Both the position numbers and the translations under genes were made by a program. This document shows, piece after piece, positions 28,101-48,900 of a stretch of DNA of 64,000 bases. How positions within the stretch are numbered: position 1 is the first letter of the stretch; the number at the start of each line of letters is the position of its first letter. The stretch is taken from the NCBI RefSeq assembly GCF_013410345.1, contig NZ_JACCFJ010000001.1:3199001-3263000 (forward strand), read 5' to 3'. This DNA is from Saccharopolyspora hordei (lineage in GTDB: Bacteria > Actinomycetota > Actinomycetes > Mycobacteriales > Pseudonocardiaceae). The notes under the pieces are model-generated. The model made no database searches. It worked only from the letters and a program-made list of their open reading frames with translations, and was not told where the DNA came from.

Positions 28101-31100
28101 GGTGTGGACGTGCCGATCGGGACGCCGGTGGCGGGTCGGTCGGATGCGGTGTTGGAGGAGTTGGTCGGGTTCTTCGTCAACGACGTGGTGTTGCGGACCG
28201 ATGTGTCGGGTGATCCGTCGTTCGCGGAGTTGTTGGCGCGGGTGCGGGAGACGGACCTGGCGGCGTTCGCGCACCAGGAGGTGCCGTTCGAGCGGTTGGT
28301 GGAGGTGCTCAACCCGGTGCGGTCGTTGTCGCACCACCCGCTGTTCCAGGTCATGATGACCGTCCACGACGCGGGCGCCGACGACCTCGACCTGCCCGGG
28401 CTGCGCGCGGAGGTCGAGGGCCTGGACACCGGCGCGGTCACCATGGACCTGTCGCTGGAGCTGCGGGAGACCTTCGACGCGGCGGGGGAGCCGGCCGGCA
28501 TCGAGGGCGACCTGGAGTTCGCCGCGGACCTGTTCGACCCGAGCACGGCGCAGCGCATCGTCGAGCGCTTCCAGCGACTGCTGCGAGACGCCGTGGCCGA
28601 CCCCCGGCGCCGGACCTCCGAGCTGGAGGTGCTGTCCAGCAGCGAGCACGCGCAGCTGCGCGCCTGGAACGACACCCGCCGCGCCGTGCCGGACCAGACG
28701 TTCGTCGAGCTGTTCCAGGCCCGCGCCCAGGAGACCCCGGAGGCGTGCGCGCTCCTCACGGCGACGCAGCGGCTCAGCTACCGCGAGCTCGACCAGCGCG
28801 CGAACCGGCTGGCCCACCACCTCGCCGGCGCCGGCGCGCAGCCCGAGACCGTGGTGGCGGTGGCCCTGCCCCGCACCCCGGACCTGCTGGTGACGCTGCT
28901 GGCGGTGGCCAAGACCGGGGCGGCCTACCTCCCGGTCGACCCAGGCCACCCGGCGGAACGGCTCGCGCACGTCCTGCACGACGCCCGGCCCGCGGTCCTG
29001 GTCACCGGCGGCGCCGTCCAGGTCCCGGCACCGGCGGGGACCCGGCGGGTGCTCCTCGACGCGGTCGACCTCACCGCGGAGAGCCCGGAACCGCTCGCTG
29101 TGGCGCGGGATCCGCAGCACCTCGCCTACGTGATCTACACCTCCGGCTCGACCGGACGTCCCAAAGGCGTGCAGGTGACCCGGGGGAACCTGGACAACTT
29201 CCTGGCCTCGATGCGCGAGGACGTCGGGCTCACCGCCGACGACCGGATGCTCGCGGTCACCACGGTGTCGTTCGACATCGCCGGGCTGGAGCTGTACCTG
29301 CCGCTGGCGGTCGGCGCCGCCGTCGTGCTCGCCGACGAGGACACCGTGCGCGACCCGCAGGCGCTCGGCACGCTGGTCGAGCGGACCGGCGTCACCCACG
29401 CGCAGGCCACGCCGTCGCTGTGGCAGGCGCTGGTCGCGGGCGCGCCGGAGGCGGTGCGCGGTCTGCGGGTCCTGGTCGGCGGCGAGGCGCTCCCGGCGCC
29501 GCTGGCCGAGCAGCTGGTCGAGCTCGGCGTCCGGGTCACCAACCTCTACGGCCCGACGGAGACCACCATCTGGTCGACGTCGGCGACCGTGGACCACGTC
29601 GACGGCGCACCGCCCATCGGGCGGCCGATCGCGAACACCACCGTGCGCGTGCTCGACGCCCACCTGCGGCCGGTGCCGGTCGGGGTGCCCGGTGAGCTCT
29701 ACATCGGCGGCGCGGGCGTCGCGCGGGGCTACGCCCACCGCGCCGGGCTCACCGCGGAGCGGTTCGTCGCTGACCCGGCCGGTGCCCCGGGGGAGCGCAT
29801 GTACCGCACCGGCGACCTGGTCCGGTGGCGCGCGGACGGCCGGCTCGAGTACCTGGCCCGCGTGGACGACCAGGTCAAGGTGCGCGGGTTCCGCATCGAG
29901 CTGGGCGAGGTCGAGGCGTGCCTGGCCGACCACCCCGACGTCGCGCGGGTCGCGGTGGCGGTGCGCGGTGCGGGCGCCGACCAGCGGATCGTCGCCTACC
30001 CGGTGCCCGAGCCGGGGGCGGTCCCGGACGTCGACGAGCTCCGCGACCTGGCACGGCGCCGGCTGCCCGAGTACATGGTGCCCGCGGCGTTCGTGGTGCT
30101 CGACGAGCTGCCGTTGACGCCCAACGGGAAGCTGGACCGCGCGGCGCTGCCGGAACCGGAGTTCACCGGCACCGGACGCGCGCCGCGCACCCGGCGCGAG
30201 GAGGTCCTCTGCGGACTGTTCGCCGAGGTGCTCGGCGTCGACGAGGTCGGTGTCGACGACAGCTTCTTCGACCTGGGCGGTCACTCGCTGCTGGCCACCC
30301 GGCTGATCAGCCGGGTCCGTGCGGAGTTCGACGCCGAACTGCCCATCCGGGAGCTGTTCGTGCACCCCACCGTCGCCGGACTGGCGGGCGCGCTGGACGC
30401 GGCGGGCGGTGCGCGTCCGCGGCCGGTCGCCGGGCCCCGCCCGGCGCGCGTGCCGCTGTCGTTCGCGCAGCACCGGCTGTGGTTCCTGCACCGGCTGGAG
30501 GGGCCGAGCGCGACCTACAACATGCCGTTCGTGCTGCGGTTGTCCGGTCCGCTGGACCTCCCGGCGCTGCGCGCGGCCTTCCACGACGTCGTCGCCCGGC
30601 ACGAGAGCCTGCGCACCGTGTTCCCGGACGCCGACGGCACGCCGCACCAGCTCGTGCTGTCCGAGGCGGAGGCGGTGTTCGAGGTCCGGGAGGCCGGCCC
30701 GGAGCAGGCCGAGCGCGAGCTCGCCGACACCGCGCGGCGCCCCTTCGAGATCAGCACCGAGCTGCCGGTCCGCGCCACGGTGTGGCGGACCGGGGAGGAC
30801 GAGCACGTGCTGCTGCTGTTGCTGCACCACATCGCCGCGGACGGCTGGTCGCAGGGACCGCTGCTGCGCGACCTGTCCGCGGCGTACGCGGCGCGCCGCC
30901 GTGGTGCCGCGCCGGAGTTCCCGCCGCTGCCGGTGCAGTACGCCGACTACGCGCTGTGGCAGCGCGAGCTGCTGGGCTCCGAGGACGACCCGGACAGCCT
31001 GCTGTCCGACGAGGTCGAGTTCTGGCGCGGCGCCCTGGCGGACCTGCCGGAGCGCGTCGAGCTGCCCACCGACCACCCGCGCCCGGCGGTCGCCTCGCAC

Positions 31101-34100
31101 CGCGGTGACCTGCTCGAGTTCCACCTCGACGCGGAGTTGCACCGGTCGGTGGTGGAGTTGGCGGTGTCGTCGGGTGTGACGGTGTTCATGGTGTTGCAGG
31201 CGGGTCTGGCTGCGGTGTTGTCGCGGTTGGGTGCGGGTGTGGACGTGCCGATCGGGACGCCGGTGGCGGGTCGGTCGGATGCGGTGTTGGAGGAGTTGGT
31301 CGGGTTCTTCGTCAACGACGTGGTGTTGCGGACCGATGTGTCGGGTGATCCGTCGTTCGCGGAGTTGTTGGCGCGGGTGCGGGAGACGGACCTGGCGGCG
31401 TTCGCGCACCAGGAGGTGCCGTTCGAGCGGTTGGTGGAGGTGCTCAACCCGGTGCGGTCGTTGTCGCACCACCCGCTGTTCCAGGTCATGCTGGACCTGC
31501 AGGACGGCGGCGGTGAGGTGACCGTGCCGGGCCTGCGGGCCGAGCTCGAAGGCGCCGCGACCGGGGTCGCCAAGTTCGACCTCGCGTTCAGCCTCGAGGA
31601 GGGACCGCACGGACTGGACGGCGTCGTCGAGTACGCCACCGACCTGTTCACCGCCGACACGGTCCGGTCGATCGTCGAGCGCTTCGAGCGGCTGCTCACC
31701 GCGGTCGTGGCCGACCCGAGCCGCCGGATCGGCGAGGTCGACCTGCTCGGCGACGACGAACGCGAGCGCATCCTGACCGAGTGGAGCGGCACCGGGCGCC
31801 CGGCGGAACCGCGCACCTTCCCGGAGCTGTTCGCCGAGCAGGTGCGCAGGCAGCCCGACGCTCCCGCGGTGGCGTTCGAGGGCACCACCCTCGACTACAC
31901 CGAGCTCGACCGGCGCGCCAACCGGCTGGCGCACTGGCTGGTCACCCGGGGAGCCGGGCCGGAACGGCTGGTCGGTGTCGCGCTGCCACGGTCGGCGGAC
32001 CTGGTGGTCGCGCTGCTGGCGGTGCTCAAGACGGGGGCGGCCTACCTGCCGATCGACCTGTCGTACCCGCGGGAGCGCGTCGAGCACATGCTCGCCGACG
32101 GTGCACCGGAGTTCGTCCTCACCGACACGGCCGGCGCCGACGCCCTCGCCGGGAGCGGCATCCAGCTGGTCGTGCTCGACGGCGAGGACACCGCGGCGGC
32201 GCTGCCCGGCATGCCGAGCACCGAGGTCACCGCCGCCGACCGGGGCGACCTGCCGCCGTCGGCCGCGGCGTACGTGATCTACACCTCCGGCTCCACCGGC
32301 CGGCCGAAGGGCGTGGTCGTGACCCACGGCGGCATCGCGAGCCTGCTCGCCGCCCAGCGCGAGGCGCTCGGCGTGGGCAGCTCCAGCCGCGTGCTCCAGT
32401 TCGCGTCGCTGAGCTTCGACGCGGCGGCGTGGGAGATGTGCATGGGTCTGCTGTCCGGTGCCTGCCTCGTGCTGGCCCCGGCGCACCGCCTGCTCCCCGG
32501 CGAGGCGCTCGCCGAGCTCGTCGCCGAGCAGCGGGTCACGCACCTCACGCTGCCGCCGACCGCGCTGGGCGTGCTGCCCGACGACGCGCTGCCGCCGGGG
32601 ACGACGCTGGTCGTCGCCGGTGAGGCGTGCCCGCCGTCGCTGGTGGCGAAGTGGTCGCCGCAGCGGCGGATGGTCAACGCCTACGGCCCGACCGAGACCA
32701 CCGTGTGCGCCACGATGAGCGCGCCGCTGTCCGGGGAGGTCGCGCCGCCGATCGGACGGCCGATCACGGGCTCCCGGGTGCACGTGCTCGACGCGGGGCT
32801 GCGCCCGGTGCCGCCCGGCACGGTCGGGGAGCTCTACGTCTCCGGCGCCGGGCTGGCCCGCGGCTACGCGGGCCGTGCCGGGCTGACCGCGGAGCGGTTC
32901 GTCGCGAACCCCTTCGGGGCGCCGGGCGAACGCATGTACCGGACCGGTGACCTGGTCAAGTGGACCGCAGCAGGCGAGCTGGAGCACGTCGGTCGCGCCG
33001 ACCAGCAGGTGAAGGTGCGCGGGTTCCGCATCGAGCTGGGCGAGGTCGAGGCCGTGCTGGACCGGCACCCCGGTGTCGCCCGCAGCACCGCGGTGGTGCG
33101 CGAGGACAGCCCGGGGGACAAGCGGCTGGTCGCCTACGTCGTGCCGGACGGTGCGCGGCCCGAACCCGCCGAGCTGCGGTCCTTCACCGCCACCCGGTTG
33201 CCGGACTACATGGTGCCGTCGGCGTTCGTGCTGATCGACGAGCTCCCACTGCTGCCGAACGGCAAGGTCGCGCGCGGGCAGCTGCCCGCCCCGGACTTCA
33301 CGGCCGGCTCCGGCACCGCACCCCGCACACGGCGCGAAGAGGTCCTGTGCGGGCTCGTCGCGGAGGTGCTCCGGGTGCCGTCGGTGGGCATCGACGACGG
33401 GTTCTTCGAACTCGGCGGGGACAGCATCCTGTCGCTGCAGCTGGTGGCACGGGCCCGGCGCGAGGGCCTGACCATCAGCCCGCAGGACGTGTTCCGCTGC
33501 CGGACGGTCCGCAGGCTCGCCGAGGTCGCGGGTCCGGACCAGCACGCCGAGGAAGAGGCCGGCGCCGGGGTCGGGGAGTTCCCCGCCACGCCGATCATGC
33601 ACTGGCTGCGCGAGCACACCGAGGACTTCGCGGGCTTCAACCAGTCCATGCTGGTCAGGGTGCCGGCCGACCTCGGTGCCGACCGGTTGGCCGCGGCGGT
33701 GCAGGCGCTGCTGGACACCCACGACGCCCTGCGGCTCCGGCTCGGCCCGGAGTGGCGGCCGGAGGTGCTGCCGGTCGGCGCGGTCCGCGCGGGCGACCTG
33801 ATCGAGCGGGTCGACGTCGCGGGCCTCGACGCCACCGCTCGTGCCGAGGTCGCCCGGGAACGCGGCGACGCCGCCCGCGACCGGCTGTCCCCGGCCGACG
33901 CGGTGGTGGCGCAGTTCGTGTGGTTCGACACCGGACCGGAGGAGCCCGGGCGGCTGCTGGTGGTCGTGCACCACCTGGCGGTCGACGGGGTCTCCTGGCG
34001 GGTGCTTCTGCCGGACCTCGCGGCGGCCTGGTACGGCGGCGAGGGCGCGCTGGAACCGGTGCGGACCTCGCTGCGCACCTGGGCGCACCGGCTCGCCGAG

Positions 34101-34994
34101 GAGGCCGTCAAGCCCGAGCGGGTGCGCGAGCTGGAGCTGTGGAAGGACGTGCTCGGTGCGCCGGGCACCCGCCCGCGGCCGGGCACCGAGTCCGACGAGC
34201 TGGAACGTGCGCTGTCCACCGCGGACACCGAGGCGCTGCTCACCGCGGTGCCCGCCGGGTTCCACGCCGGGATCGACGACGTGCTGCTCATCGCGCTGGC
34301 CATCGCGGTGCTGCACGTGCGCCGCGCCTGCGGTGAGGCGGACACCGGCGTCGTCGTCGACGTCGAATCGCACGGCCGGGAACCCGTGGTGGGCGGCGAC
34401 CTGTCCCGCACGGTGGGGTGGTTCACCACCCTGCACCCGGTGCGCCTCGACCCGGGACCGGTGCGCACCGACGAACTGCTCACCGGCTCGGCCGCCCTCG
34501 GCCAGGTCGTCAAGCAGCTCAAGGAACAGCTGCGGGAGGTCCCGGACCACGGCATCGGCTACGGACTGCTGCGCCACCTCAACCCGCGGACCGCGGGCGA
34601 GCTGGCCGGGCGGCCCACGCCGGAGATCGGGTTCAACTACCTCGGCCGCTTCCAGGGCGGGGACGACCCGCACGACTTCGCGATCGTCGACGACCTGCCG
34701 ACACCGGCCGGGCGGGACCCGCGGATGCCGCTGCCGCACGCGCTGGAGGTCAACGCGGTCACCGAGGACACCCCGGACGGGCCGCGGCTGACCGCCACCT
34801 GGACGTGGGCCACCTCGCTGGTCGACCGCTCCCGCGTCGCGGACCTGGCGGACGCCTGGGCGGCGGCGCTGCGCGCCCTGGTCGAGCACGTCGCCGACCC
34901 CGGCGCGGGCGGCCACACCCCGTCGGACCTGTCGCTGGCCACCCTGAGCCAGGACGAGATCGACGAGCTGGAAGCAGAGCTGGGTCTGGAATGA
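13197..34994 (+). CDS. Eight-module nonribosomal peptide synthetase with four adenylation-deficient modules
   Basis: A continuous frame of about 7,265 residues. Domain order with rough residues: A 12-515, T 520-590; C 600-1040, A remnant 1050-1140, T 1150-1218, E 1236-1674; C 1696-2134, T 2148-2218; C 2233-2678, A 2698-3194, T; C 3289-3734, A remnant 3742-3878, T; C 3974-4418, A remnant 4425-4618, T; C 4708-5148, A 5164-5651, T; C 5751-6191, A 6206-6698, T, E 6796-7251. All condensation domains keep HHxxxDG. Pocket codes aligned by eye to GrsA: module 1 DATQFALIDK (nearest Gln type), module 4 DFWNVGMVHK (Thr), module 7 DILQLGLIWK (Gly), module 8 DAWTVAAVCK (Phe). The E domains make residues 2 and 8 D-configured. 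The condensation domains after them ([14 protein letters not shown] type) are of the D-accepting class, which agrees. The first module has no C domain, so it starts the chain. ATG 13197 follows GAGGAG at 13179-13184. An ATG at 13095 lies upstream of the promoter and is rejected. The E-domain C-terminus should dock with the next protein. Confidence 0.93.
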   Translation: MDDLVDRDRDGRATLAELVERSARRVPDAVAVRFGAEELTYRALNERANRLAHRLIASGVRPGDVVALALPRTPELVVSLLAVVKSGAAYLPVDPDYPAERIAFMLADSAPALLLTTDETEPRVPGSAARVLLVDESADAGFPDSDPEPLATPQHPAYVIYTSGSTGRPKGVVVPHAGVVNHMRWQAAEWGLREDDRVLARTAISFDAAGTEVWLPLSVGASLCLAPADVVRDPERLLDLVVEHEVTVAQFVPSLLAVAAGVDLGGRRLPLRLLFVAGEVLPPALAARVVETWGVRLAHLYGPTEASIDVTSWDYDPAVGDRPLPIGRPLWNTRVHVLDEALRPVPPGEPGELYVAGVQLAHGYLHRPGLTAERFPADPFGAPGERMYRTGDLARWNGDELEFLGRADDQVKIRGFRVELGEIESLLTGFPEVAQAAVAVRDTPAGERAIVAYVVPRAPVAVDALRRRVAAVLPEHMVPASFTVLDAMPLAPNGKVDRHALPDPWAQAGDAGEAPRDAREAALCELFAATLGVERVGVHDSFFELGGHSLLATRLAGAIRTGLRVEVAVRDVFEAPTVAALAERLAGAARTAAPVVPVETGPALSAAQQGLWSLHRLEGPSPTYNIPLIVRLEGPLERSALRQAVQDVADRHETLRTVFPEDDGRPRPELADVAVDVEFLDVDEDRLEQELVRQARHAFDLRTEVPFRVRVLSPGPGRHVVLLLVHHIAADGWSERPLVRDLADAYRARLVGEAPQWAALPTDYVAAMRGREAALGSADEADSALSRQLAFWVDQLAGLPELVELPTDRPRPAVATHRGDVLRVRLDAELHQRLAELAKATGTSTFMVVQAGLAALMTRLGSGEDVPLGTPVAGRDSSDVDDVVGYFVNTLVLRTRTHGDPSFRELLERVRDTDLAAFAHQDVPFDRVVEAVNPARSLSHHPLFQVMLTFETLAEARPRFPEAQAEVDEVPIGVAKFDLDLRVREHRDAAGAPAGADGIIEYSTDLFDRDGVALLWQRLTRVLRSAVQDPDARLTELELLAPQERTHFVGPERITVRGTRVDPHRVRDELLGHPAVRDAAVVGLDDRLVGYVVSDGVRLEDLRGYLERRVPSYLVPADFVALDELPRDSRGAVDVARLPEPVREAAVRRPRTPREARLAELFAEVLGVPEVGVDDGFFDLGGDSIVAIRLVSRARKAGLVLTPRDVFEHRTVARLAAAAREDTGRPVTAPAPDAHGDVPLTPIMRSLLERGGDIDGYHQSAVYRAPAEMTEEHLVTAVDALVAHHDVLRMRLAGDRLVVSRDVGPGLVRRVDARGQDLDEVVARETRRAQADLDPRAGRMLQVVWLDAGDEPGRLLVLVHHLAVDGVSWHVLGPDLRAAWEAVRSGRPVRLDPVGTSFRHWAQALREAAESRRHEVPMWTEVVAERSEPFGELALDHTRDVRGTARTLTRELPVDLTRALLTDVTAAVRGRANEVLLAGLAAGLGAVQHRWGTGEGRVVVELEGHGREEIADGLDLSRTVGWFTSAYPVRLDAGVRRLEELADARTRGRVLKRVKEQLRAVPDNGIGYGVLRDELPSCTPQIGFNYLGRFSTGEADADWATVGEALGGGADAGLPLSYPLEIDAVTEDRPSGPRLKVTCTWAGELLDEARVAELLDAFVEALQLLGEQRTSAGLTPSDLPLVSLSQSQVEQLEQSGPVRDVLPLAPLQEGLLFHALYDDQAPDVYAVQEVFRVDGPLDAAALREAVAGLLRRHDNLRAAFRYEGLPQAVQVVPDEVELPWQEVDLSDVDDQLAEVERLTAADRARRFDLTRPPLLRFTLLRLSADEHRLVVTNHHILFDGWSMQTLLDELFAIYRSAGAELGRVTPYRDYLAWLSRQDRTASTAAWREALAGAEPTLLGAGGSAVVTPEQVLLDLPADFAERLQQWVRGRGLTLNTVVQGAFGLLLARNLDREDVVFGSTVAGRPSDLPGVESMIGMFINTVPVRVRLRAGEALGELLTRIQAEQSRLLDHHHLGLNEVQQLVGAGELFDTLTVIENYPHEPGQTWSPAPGIELTGLEDHDATHYPLTLSVIPGQTLRLRFEYRPDLFERAGVERLSDQMFALLRDFVERPDQLVGDTGVLPEAERLQVAGAADEAVEPQQAARAPRTPQEEILCGLFSDVLGVPEVSIDDSFFELGGHSLSAIRLLSRVRSMFGVELSLRHLFEKPTVAALVEEFGTADDTRVALEPRPRPEPMPLSFAQWRLWFLHQLEENSATYTEPLLLRLSGPLDRDALQLALADVVGRHETLRTVYPVTDGVPHQVVLSPERSAPDVEFVRTDEAGLAEHLRDLGRYSFDLSRELPLRVCLFELGEQEHALLLLLHHIASDGWSDAPLSRDLSTAYAARLRGSAPDWAPLPVQYADYALWQRDLLGDEDDPQSLVSQQLAFWSENLAGLPERLELPTDRPRPPVASYRGDEVEFEISAELHRGLLELARQTGTTLFMVVQAGLSALLTRLGAGTDIPLGSVIAGRSDEALEELVGFFVNTLVLRTDTSGRPTFRELLGRVRTNDLAAYAHQDVPFERLVEVLNPPRSMAHHPLFQVMVLFQNNAEAELDLPGLRASFHDIGSGSSKFDLDFDFREDYGPDGTPLGMAGLIEYATDLFDRDTVRAMGERLVRLLSAVVADPDRRVDDIDLLSAAERRALLPAVPDSEQPAATIPELFQAQAHRVPDATALVFEDARLTYGELNARANRLARVLVEHGVGPEHVVALALPRSADLVVGLLAVLKAGGAYLPVDPGYPADRIAFMLADASPTLLLTDVATALDTDVPRLVLDELDLTGGDASDLEPVAGPDNAAYIIYTSGSTGRPKGVVVPHRNVHRLLTATDHWFGFGEQDVWTLFHSYAFDFSVWELWGPLLNGGRLVVVPHLVSRSPGEFLELLVREGVTVLNQTPSAFYQLAQADQEDPELGDRLALRYVVFGGEALEPAKLAGWYQRHGEDAPRLVNMYGITETTVHVTYFPLAAAHTTESRSPIGEGIPDLGLYVLDGALQPVPPGVTGELYVSGAGLARGYLGRAGLSAERFVADPFGGAGSRMYRTGDLVRWNAAGVLEYLGRADDQVKVRGFRIELGEIEARVLTHPAVAQAAVVVREDKPGDKRLVGYVVSAEQVDPADVRRHVAAALPEYMVPTAVVQLDALPLTANGKLDRKALPAPDLSVLAGGRAPRDQREEVLCGLFEDVLEVSGVGIDDSFFDLGGHSLLVTRLVSRIRSAFGVEVPLRALFETPTVAGLADRLDAADRARAALRPMPRPERMPLSYVQEGLWFLSRLEGPSATYNVPLVLRLTGELDIAALRTAFADVVARHESLRTVFPEHDGAPHQVVLPPEQAQPVLEVVEVDEAELDEALREASRYHFDITAELPIRAWLFRLGEDRYALLPLMHHIISDGWSESLLGNDLATAYAARLRGAAPEFPPLPVQYADYTLWQRELLGDVTDPGSAISRQMAFWAEELRGLPEKVELPTDHPSPPVASYLGDEAPLRIDAELHRAIDEVARRTGTTQFMVIQAGVAALLTRLGAGTDIPIGTPVAGRTDEALEELFGFFVNTLVLRTRTDGDPTFRELLERVRETDLAAFAHQDVPFERIVEAVNPTRSLAHHPLFQVMLTFENFDEVEVELPGLEVELEDVVAGVAKFAMDIRLQERYAPDGAHAGIVGEIEYSTDLFDRATVDAFGERLLRLLRSATADPGRRLGDLDVLAPEEVPAPDAQQLVLDEAGRPLPPGVVGELHVVGPDGAVPTGARARRRGAEVEVVARPGRWVRVRGIGVSLDEVERALSEAAPVAVITDADGQLVACTTDPAAVSAHAGAVLPEYAVPSRYVALDAIPVDAAGETDHAALPALSRRAARTAPKSPREEILCGLFGEVLGLGRPVAVDESFFELGGQSLSAIRLLSRIRATFGVQLSVRDLFTEPTVAGVVGRLDAAADAPRVPLTARPRPERVPLSFAQQRLWFLSRLEGPSATYNVPLVLRLTGDLEVTALEAAVRDVFERHESLRTVFPEADGEPHQVVVDAFPGLRTVRVSPEELTEVVTAEAQHAFDFTAECPLRATLFEVGEREHVLLLLLHHIATDGGSEEPFARDLSAAYAARLRGEAPGWSPLPVQYADYTLWQHELFGAEDDPESLLSQQLAHWREALAGLPEVLDLPTDRPRPAVASHQGEELSFVLPAELHADLLELARKTDTTLFMLVQAALAALLTRHGAGTDIPIGTPVAGRDDEALEDLVGFFVNTLVLRTRTDGDPTFRDLLGRVRTADLAAFSHQDVPFDRLVEELNPVRTLSHHPLFQVMVVVENDAENSFALPGLRTEPVDVEMSAARFDLVFHLLERRGGGISCDLEYAVDLFDRSTAAALARRLRTLLEAMVADPDARLSEVPLLDADDLAVVLPPVASAPAAREIAVAGLDPSIVDGGVPAPAEVAGSASDLLGWLDWDEVEEVVLSHDLLAQVCRVALEQDFLPATLRRLVGVGSTGEPADLAAFRDRFPGVTVESWRAWPETGVVTTGEHGAERPAPGVAVYVLDEQLRLVPPGVFGDVHVSTAGLRDGVENPFGTGGPRMLPTGERARWRADGTLEFHVERTVVEATHEEREPTPEEQVLLGLFAEVLGVEEIGLHDNFFAAGGHSLRATQLTGRVRAAFGVELPVRAVFESPTVAGLAARLPSAGGARPALERKPLPERVPLSFAQRRLWFLHQLEGPSPTYNIPLVLKLSGELDVAQLQRAFADVVARHASLRTLFAETDGVPHQVVVDREPVFEVVPTTALQADLVEAAQHAFDLGSELPVRATLFREDDTSHALLVLLHHIAADGGSTGPLLRDLATAYSARVNGRQPDWAPLPVQYADYTVWQRELLGDEEAPTALAESQLAYWREQLAGVPDRLEIAADRPRPATASHRGGAVDVHLDAELHRSVVELAVSSGVTVFMVLQAGLAAVLSRLGAGVDVPIGTPVAGRSDAVLEELVGFFVNDVVLRTDVSGDPSFAELLARVRETDLAAFAHQEVPFERLVEVLNPVRSLSHHPLFQVMMTVHDAGADDLDLPGLRAEVEGLDTGAVTMDLSLELRETFDAAGEPAGIEGDLEFAADLFDPSTAQRIVERFQRLLRDAVADPRRRTSELEVLSSSEHAQLRAWNDTRRAVPDQTFVELFQARAQETPEACALLTATQRLSYRELDQRANRLAHHLAGAGAQPETVVAVALPRTPDLLVTLLAVAKTGAAYLPVDPGHPAERLAHVLHDARPAVLVTGGAVQVPAPAGTRRVLLDAVDLTAESPEPLAVARDPQHLAYVIYTSGSTGRPKGVQVTRGNLDNFLASMREDVGLTADDRMLAVTTVSFDIAGLELYLPLAVGAAVVLADEDTVRDPQALGTLVERTGVTHAQATPSLWQALVAGAPEAVRGLRVLVGGEALPAPLAEQLVELGVRVTNLYGPTETTIWSTSATVDHVDGAPPIGRPIANTTVRVLDAHLRPVPVGVPGELYIGGAGVARGYAHRAGLTAERFVADPAGAPGERMYRTGDLVRWRADGRLEYLARVDDQVKVRGFRIELGEVEACLADHPDVARVAVAVRGAGADQRIVAYPVPEPGAVPDVDELRDLARRRLPEYMVPAAFVVLDELPLTPNGKLDRAALPEPEFTGTGRAPRTRREEVLCGLFAEVLGVDEVGVDDSFFDLGGHSLLATRLISRVRAEFDAELPIRELFVHPTVAGLAGALDAAGGARPRPVAGPRPARVPLSFAQHRLWFLHRLEGPSATYNMPFVLRLSGPLDLPALRAAFHDVVARHESLRTVFPDADGTPHQLVLSEAEAVFEVREAGPEQAERELADTARRPFEISTELPVRATVWRTGEDEHVLLLLLHHIAADGWSQGPLLRDLSAAYAARRRGAAPEFPPLPVQYADYALWQRELLGSEDDPDSLLSDEVEFWRGALADLPERVELPTDHPRPAVASHRGDLLEFHLDAELHRSVVELAVSSGVTVFMVLQAGLAAVLSRLGAGVDVPIGTPVAGRSDAVLEELVGFFVNDVVLRTDVSGDPSFAELLARVRETDLAAFAHQEVPFERLVEVLNPVRSLSHHPLFQVMLDLQDGGGEVTVPGLRAELEGAATGVAKFDLAFSLEEGPHGLDGVVEYATDLFTADTVRSIVERFERLLTAVVADPSRRIGEVDLLGDDERERILTEWSGTGRPAEPRTFPELFAEQVRRQPDAPAVAFEGTTLDYTELDRRANRLAHWLVTRGAGPERLVGVALPRSADLVVALLAVLKTGAAYLPIDLSYPRERVEHMLADGAPEFVLTDTAGADALAGSGIQLVVLDGEDTAAALPGMPSTEVTAADRGDLPPSAAAYVIYTSGSTGRPKGVVVTHGGIASLLAAQREALGVGSSSRVLQFASLSFDAAAWEMCMGLLSGACLVLAPAHRLLPGEALAELVAEQRVTHLTLPPTALGVLPDDALPPGTTLVVAGEACPPSLVAKWSPQRRMVNAYGPTETTVCATMSAPLSGEVAPPIGRPITGSRVHVLDAGLRPVPPGTVGELYVSGAGLARGYAGRAGLTAERFVANPFGAPGERMYRTGDLVKWTAAGELEHVGRADQQVKVRGFRIELGEVEAVLDRHPGVARSTAVVREDSPGDKRLVAYVVPDGARPEPAELRSFTATRLPDYMVPSAFVLIDELPLLPNGKVARGQLPAPDFTAGSGTAPRTRREEVLCGLVAEVLRVPSVGIDDGFFELGGDSILSLQLVARARREGLTISPQDVFRCRTVRRLAEVAGPDQHAEEEAGAGVGEFPATPIMHWLREHTEDFAGFNQSMLVRVPADLGADRLAAAVQALLDTHDALRLRLGPEWRPEVLPVGAVRAGDLIERVDVAGLDATARAEVARERGDAARDRLSPADAVVAQFVWFDTGPEEPGRLLVVVHHLAVDGVSWRVLLPDLAAAWYGGEGALEPVRTSLRTWAHRLAEEAVKPERVRELELWKDVLGAPGTRPRPGTESDELERALSTADTEALLTAVPAGFHAGIDDVLLIALAIAVLHVRRACGEADTGVVVDVESHGREPVVGGDLSRTVGWFTTLHPVRLDPGPVRTDELLTGSAALGQVVKQLKEQLREVPDHGIGYGLLRHLNPRTAGELAGRPTPEIGFNYLGRFQGGDDPHDFAIVDDLPTPAGRDPRMPLPHALEVNAVTEDTPDGPRLTATWTWATSLVDRSRVADLADAWAAALRALVEHVADPGAGGHTPSDLSLATLSQDEIDELEAELGLE
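15001..16850 (+). other. NRPS module 2 (C-T part): adenylation domain reduced to a C-terminal stub
   Basis: After a complete condensation domain (HHIAADG near 15372-15392) only about 90 residues of adenylation-like sequence remain (about 16345-16620). They match the small C-terminal subdomain, [20 protein letters not shown] to [17 protein letters not shown]. The region for motifs A1-A7 is absent. The catalytic-lysine motif NGKxD reads RGAVD, so the lysine is lost. The carrier ([15 protein letters not shown]) and the following E domain are intact, so this module should still take part if its carrier is loaded in trans. Confidence 0.88.
18285..19850 (+). other. NRPS module 3: C-T with no adenylation domain
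   Basis: A D-accepting condensation domain (HHILFDG at 18696-18716) is followed, after a linker of about 35 residues, directly by a carrier domain ([15 protein letters not shown] near 19723). No adenylation remnant is visible. The frame is unbroken, so this is not a frameshift artefact. The carrier serine is present. Confidence 0.9.
23065..25070 (+). other. NRPS module 5: C-(A remnant)-T
   Basis: A complete condensation domain (HHIISDG near 23454-23474) is followed by about 140 residues of decayed adenylation sequence (24420-24830). It starts at the A6-like [12 protein letters not shown] and ends at a lysine-less AGETDHAAL in place of NGKxDxxAL. The ATP-binding motifs A3-A5 are missing. The carrier [15 protein letters not shown] is intact. 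Confidence 0.88.
25120..27270 (+). other. NRPS module 6: C-(degenerate A)-T
   Basis: After a complete condensation domain (HHIATDG near 25498-25518) about 190 residues (26470-27050) align loosely to the middle of an adenylation domain. [18 protein letters not shown] stands where PPGxxGELYVxGxGLARGY is expected, and [11 protein letters not shown] where [11 protein letters not shown] is expected. The N-terminal core, the A8 loop and the A10 lysine are absent. The carrier [14 protein letters not shown] keeps its serine. Confidence 0.87.
27985..28355 (+). repeat. 371-bp direct repeat, copy 1 (condensation domain of module 7)
   Basis: By line-by-line comparison these 371 bases are identical to 31120-31490. 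They encode the second half of the condensation domain, from [13 protein letters not shown] to HHPLFQVM. The stretch uses TTG, GGT and TCG codons much more than the surrounding gene and reads as a distinct island. Confidence 0.93.
31120..31490 (+). repeat. 371-bp direct repeat, copy 2 (condensation domain of module 8)
   Basis: This is the second identical copy, 3,135 bp downstream of the first. That distance is exactly 1,045 codons, about one module. Sequence on both sides diverges at once, which suggests recent gene conversion or a shared recombination insert and not a whole-module duplication. Confidence 0.93.
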
Positions 34995-35079
34995 CCCCGC
35001 AGAGTCCCCCGCTGCCGGGGTGCCCGGCAGCGGGAACACTCCCCGCGGCTGCGGCCGGGGGCACGGGATTGGAGCATCG

Positions 35080-45090
<10,011 letters not shown>

Positions 45091-45095
45091 CGGCG

Positions 45096-45139
45096 GTGCG
45101 GCAGGGCCCCGGCTCCGCGGGACCGGGGCCCTGCCGCAC
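45096..45139 (+). terminator. Strong terminator of the NRPS operon
   Basis: A perfect 17-bp inverted repeat (45096-45112 with 45123-45139, starting GTGCGGCAGGGCCCCGG) with a 10-nt loop begins 5 nt after the NRPS stop codon. It separates the NRPS operon from the next, separately promoted one. Confidence 0.85.
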
Positions 45140-45159
45140 GCGTGCGGGCGGAAGGCGCT

Positions 45160-45192
45160 CGATATCGCGGCGATAAGGCCGGCGCCTAGTTT
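45160..45192 (+). promoter_or_regulatory. SARP-type promoter of the thioesterase/AL-KR-T/MbtH operon; probably leaderless
   Basis: CGATAT (45160-45165) and CGATAA (45171-45176) are 11 bp apart. TAGTTT (45187-45192) begins 16 nt after the second repeat. The ATG of the next gene is at 45200, only 8 bases past the -10, so transcription should start at or beside the ATG. This predicts a leaderless mRNA, and no ribosome binding site is visible. Confidence 0.72.
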
Positions 45193-45199
45193 TCGGGGC

Positions 45200-45961
45200 A
45201 TGCTCGACTCCTTCACCGTCGAGTCGCCGTTCGTGCGGCGCGCACGGCGCTCCGACCACCGGGTCCGGTTGTTCTGCTTCCCCCACGCCGGTGCCGGCGC
45301 GGCCGCGTTCGCCGACTGGCCGGACCTGCTCCCTCCCGAGGTCGAGCTGATCGCGCTCCAGCTCCCCGGCCGCGAGGACCGCATCGGCGAACCGCCGCTG
45401 ACCGACTTCGCGAAGGCCGTGCGGACCCTGGGGCTCACCGTGCGCCCGTACCTCCGGGGACCGTTCGCCTTCTTCGGGCACAGCGGAGGCGCCCTGCTCG
45501 CCTTCGAACTGGCCCGGGCGCTGCACCGCCGTGGCGGTCCGCAGCCGCTGCACCTGCTGCTCAGCGGGCAGGCCGCGCCGGACGAACCACCGGTGGCCGA
45601 GCCGATCCACGAGCTCCCCGACGCGGAGTTCCTCGCCGCGCTCGGTGCGCTGGGCGGCACCCCGCGCTCGGTCGCCGACGACCCCGAGCTGATGCGGGTG
45701 CTGCTGCCCGCGCTGCGCGCGGACTTCACCCTCGGCGAACGCTACCGGTACGAGCCCGGACCACCGCTGGAGGCCGCGATGACGGTCTTCGGCGGCCACG
45801 ACGACGACCGAGCCCCGGAGCACGCGTTGCGGCCGTGGCAGAAGCAGACGAGCGGCGCGTTCCGGGTCCGGACGTTCCCGGGCGGCCACTTCTACCTCAA
45901 CGAGCAGGCCGCCGGGCTCACCGCGGAGATCGGGCGGGTCCTGCTCAGCGACGAGCAGTGA
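45200..45961 (+). CDS. Type II (editing) thioesterase
   Basis: An alpha/beta hydrolase of 253 residues, like the external thioesterases of NRPS clusters. It has LFCFPHAGAGAAAF near the N-terminus, the nucleophile motif FFGHSGGALLAFE and the catalytic His in FPGGHFYL. Such enzymes remove wrong or stalled groups from carrier domains. With four carriers loaded in trans, editing would matter here. It could instead be an aminoacyl shuttle of the SyrC/CmaE kind, which has the same fold. Its stop codon touches the AGGAGG ribosome site of the next gene, so the two are coupled. Confidence 0.9.
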   Translation: MLDSFTVESPFVRRARRSDHRVRLFCFPHAGAGAAAFADWPDLLPPEVELIALQLPGREDRIGEPPLTDFAKAVRTLGLTVRPYLRGPFAFFGHSGGALLAFELARALHRRGGPQPLHLLLSGQAAPDEPPVAEPIHELPDAEFLAALGALGGTPRSVADDPELMRVLLPALRADFTLGERYRYEPGPPLEAAMTVFGGHDDDRAPEHALRPWQKQTSGAFRVRTFPGGHFYLNEQAAGLTAEIGRVLLSDEQ

Positions 45962-45975
45962 GGAGGTCCAGCTCG

Positions 45976-48900
45976 ATGTCCGACGAGTTGATCGCGGAGC
46001 TCACCGAGGTGGTCCGGGCGCAGCCCGGCGTCACCGAGGTCGCCGGCGCGGTCCGCAGGGAAGCGCGGACCGCGGTCACCGAGCGTCCCGAGCGCACCGA
46101 GGCCCGGCCCGGGGCGGCCGCCGAGACCCGCGGCGACGACCTGCCGGTCGCCGAGGTGCACGGGGGCGAGCTGCCGGACGACCCGGACGCGCCGACGACG
46201 CTGGTGGAGGCCCTGCTGCTGGCCGCCGAACGCGCGCCCGGCCGGGGCGTGCACCACCTCGCCGCGGACGGCACCGAGAGCTTCCAGAGCTACGCGGACC
46301 TGTTCACCGGGTCCTGCGAACTGCTCGCCGGCTTGCGGGAGGAGGGCCTGCGGCCGGGTGACTCGGTGCTGTTCCAGTTCACCGACAGCCGCGCCTTCTT
46401 CACCGCGTTCTGGGCGTGCGTGCTGGGCGGCTTCGTGCCGACCCCGTGCGGCGTGCCGCTCGGCTTCGACCGGGAGAACGCGGGCCTGCGCAAGCTGCGC
46501 AACGCCTGGGAGCTGCTGGAGCACCCGGTGGTCCTCACCGACGCCGGGCTGCTCGACGCGCTCACCGGGCTCGACTGGGGGCTCACCGCGCGCAGCGTCG
46601 ACGAGCTCCGCCGGCCCGGAGCGCGGCCCGAGCCCTTCGCCGCCGGACCCGACGACCCCGTCGTGCAGCTGCTCACCTCGGGCAGCACGGGCGTGCCGAA
46701 GTGCGTCCGGCACGCCAACGCCAGCATCATCGCGCGCACGCTGGCCAGCGCCGCGGCCAACGGCTTCGACGAGCACGACGTGTCGCTGAACTGGATCCCG
46801 CTGGACCACGTCGGCGCCGTCATCATGCACAACGTGTCCAACGTGGTGCTGCGCAACGAACACGTCAACGTCGAGACCGACGCGTTCCTGGCGGACCCGC
46901 TGGCCTGGATGGACTGGGTGCACCGGTTCCGTGTCAGCGTCACGTGGGCGCCGAACTTCGCGTTCTCGCTGTTCAACGACAACGCCGAGCGGATCGGCGA
47001 CCGCGACTGGGACCTGTCCTGCCTGCGGCACGTCTGCAACGGCGGCGAGGCCGTGGTGACGCGCACCGCCCAGCGGTTCCTGGAGCTCCTGCGCCCCTTC
47101 GGGCTCCCCGCCGACGCGCTGCTGCCCACCTTCGGGATGTCCGAGATCGCCTCGGGCACCATCTACTCGACGCTGTCCGGGGACGACCCGGCGCAGGGCA
47201 CCATCAGCGTGGAGAAGGCCTCGCTGGGCGGCAGGTTGCGGGTGGTCGAGCCGAAGGACTCCCCGGACGTGATCACCTTCACCGAGGTCGGCCGCCCGCT
47301 GCCGGGGCTGCGGCTGCGGATCGTCGACGACCAGGACCGGCCGCTGCCCGAGGACCACGTGGGACGCCTGCAGTTCTCCGGCAGCACCATGATGACCGGC
47401 TACCACCGCAACCCGGAGGCGAACCGGAAGGCCTACACCGCCGACGGCTGGTTCAACAGCGGTGACCTGGGCTTCGTCCACGAAGGACGGTTGACGCTGA
47501 CCGGCCGGGACAGCGACCTCATCGTGGTGCAGGGCGTGAACTACCTCAACTTCGACATCGAGTCGGTCGTCGAGCAGGTCCCGGGCACCGAGGTGACCTT
47601 CGTGGCCGCCTGCGGTGACTCGGCGGGCGGCGCCGAGACCGACAAGCTCGTGGTGTTCTTCGTGCCCACCACCCCCGACGTGGCGGCCACGGTGGCGCGG
47701 ATCAAGGCCCGGCTGGCCGAGGAGATCGGGCTGCAACCGCACCTGGTGGTGCCGGTCGAGCGCGACCGGTTCCCGAAGACCAACAGCGGCAAGATCCAGC
47801 GCTCCCAGCTGCTCAGCGACCTGCACGCGGGGGCGTTCGACGACGCGCTGCGCGACCTGGCCGACTCGCCCGACGAACCGGTGTCGCCCTCGGAGTGGTT
47901 CTTCGAGCGCGTCTGGACCGAGCAGCCCGCCGTCGAGTCCGGGCGCGGTGACGGCGTCCGCGTCGTCTTCGCCGACGCCGCGCACGAGGAGCGGTTCGGC
48001 CAGCACACCGCGGTGGTGGTGCCGGGCACGCGGTTCGCCCGGGACGGCGCGCGGTTCTCCATCAACCCGGAGAACTCCGACCACTACCGCGCGCTGTTCG
48101 AGGTGCTGGCCCGCGACTTCGGTCCGGTCGACACCGTCGTGCACGCCTGGGCCGCGGCACCGAGCGGGTCGCTGGACGCCGGGCTCCGCGTCGGTGTGCA
48201 GTCGGTCCGCCGGCTGATCGCCACGCTCGCCACCGTGCCGCACCGGCCGGACGTGCTGGTGCTCACCGCCGGCGGACTGTGGGTCCGCGACGGGGACGCG
48301 GTGGACGTGCCCAAGGCGGCGCTGCCGGGACTGGTGCGCACCGCCGTCGCCGAGGGAGCGGTGCGGTCGCTGCGGCAGGTGGACCTGCCCGCCGGAGCTC
48401 CCGAGGAGTGGGGCGAGATCGTGCGGGCCGAGCTGTCCGCGGCCCCGGACGCCGACGTGGTGGCGCACCGCGCGGGCACCCGGCTGGTGCCGAAGCTGAG
48501 CCCGGTCCGGTTGGACCTCGACACCGCGCCCGAGCTGGTCCAGGGCGGCGTGTACGTCATCACCGGAGGCCTCGGCGGCATCGGCCACCAGATCGCCGAG
48601 TACCTGTTGGCCACCTACCAGGCGCGGCTGCTGCTGGTCGGCCGCAGCGCGCTCGCCGAGGGCTCGGTGAAGGCCGAACGGCTCGCCGACCTGCGCACCC
48701 TCGGCGAGGTCGAGTACCGCTCGCTCGACGTGGGTGACGCGGTCGCGCTGCACAGCGCCGTCGCGCAGGCCGAGCGGCGGTGGGGCCGTCCGCTCTCCGG
48801 CGTCCTGCACCTGGCCAGCAACGACGTCTCGCACCAGTGGGAGCGTCTGGAGGAGCACACCGTCGCCCGCGCCTCGCGCCGGGAGTTCGCCGAGGCCTAC

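Noticed and set aside
13197-34994. Missing adenylation domains as frameshifts or assembly deletions
   Set aside because: The reading frame is continuous, carriers and condensation domains on both sides are complete, and three different remnants exist with separate decay patterns. Assembly error is still worth excluding by long reads.
45835-45975. Longer N-terminus for the AL-KR-T protein starting at 45835
   Set aside because: The extension lies inside the thioesterase gene. A perfect AGGAGG precedes the ATG at 45976.
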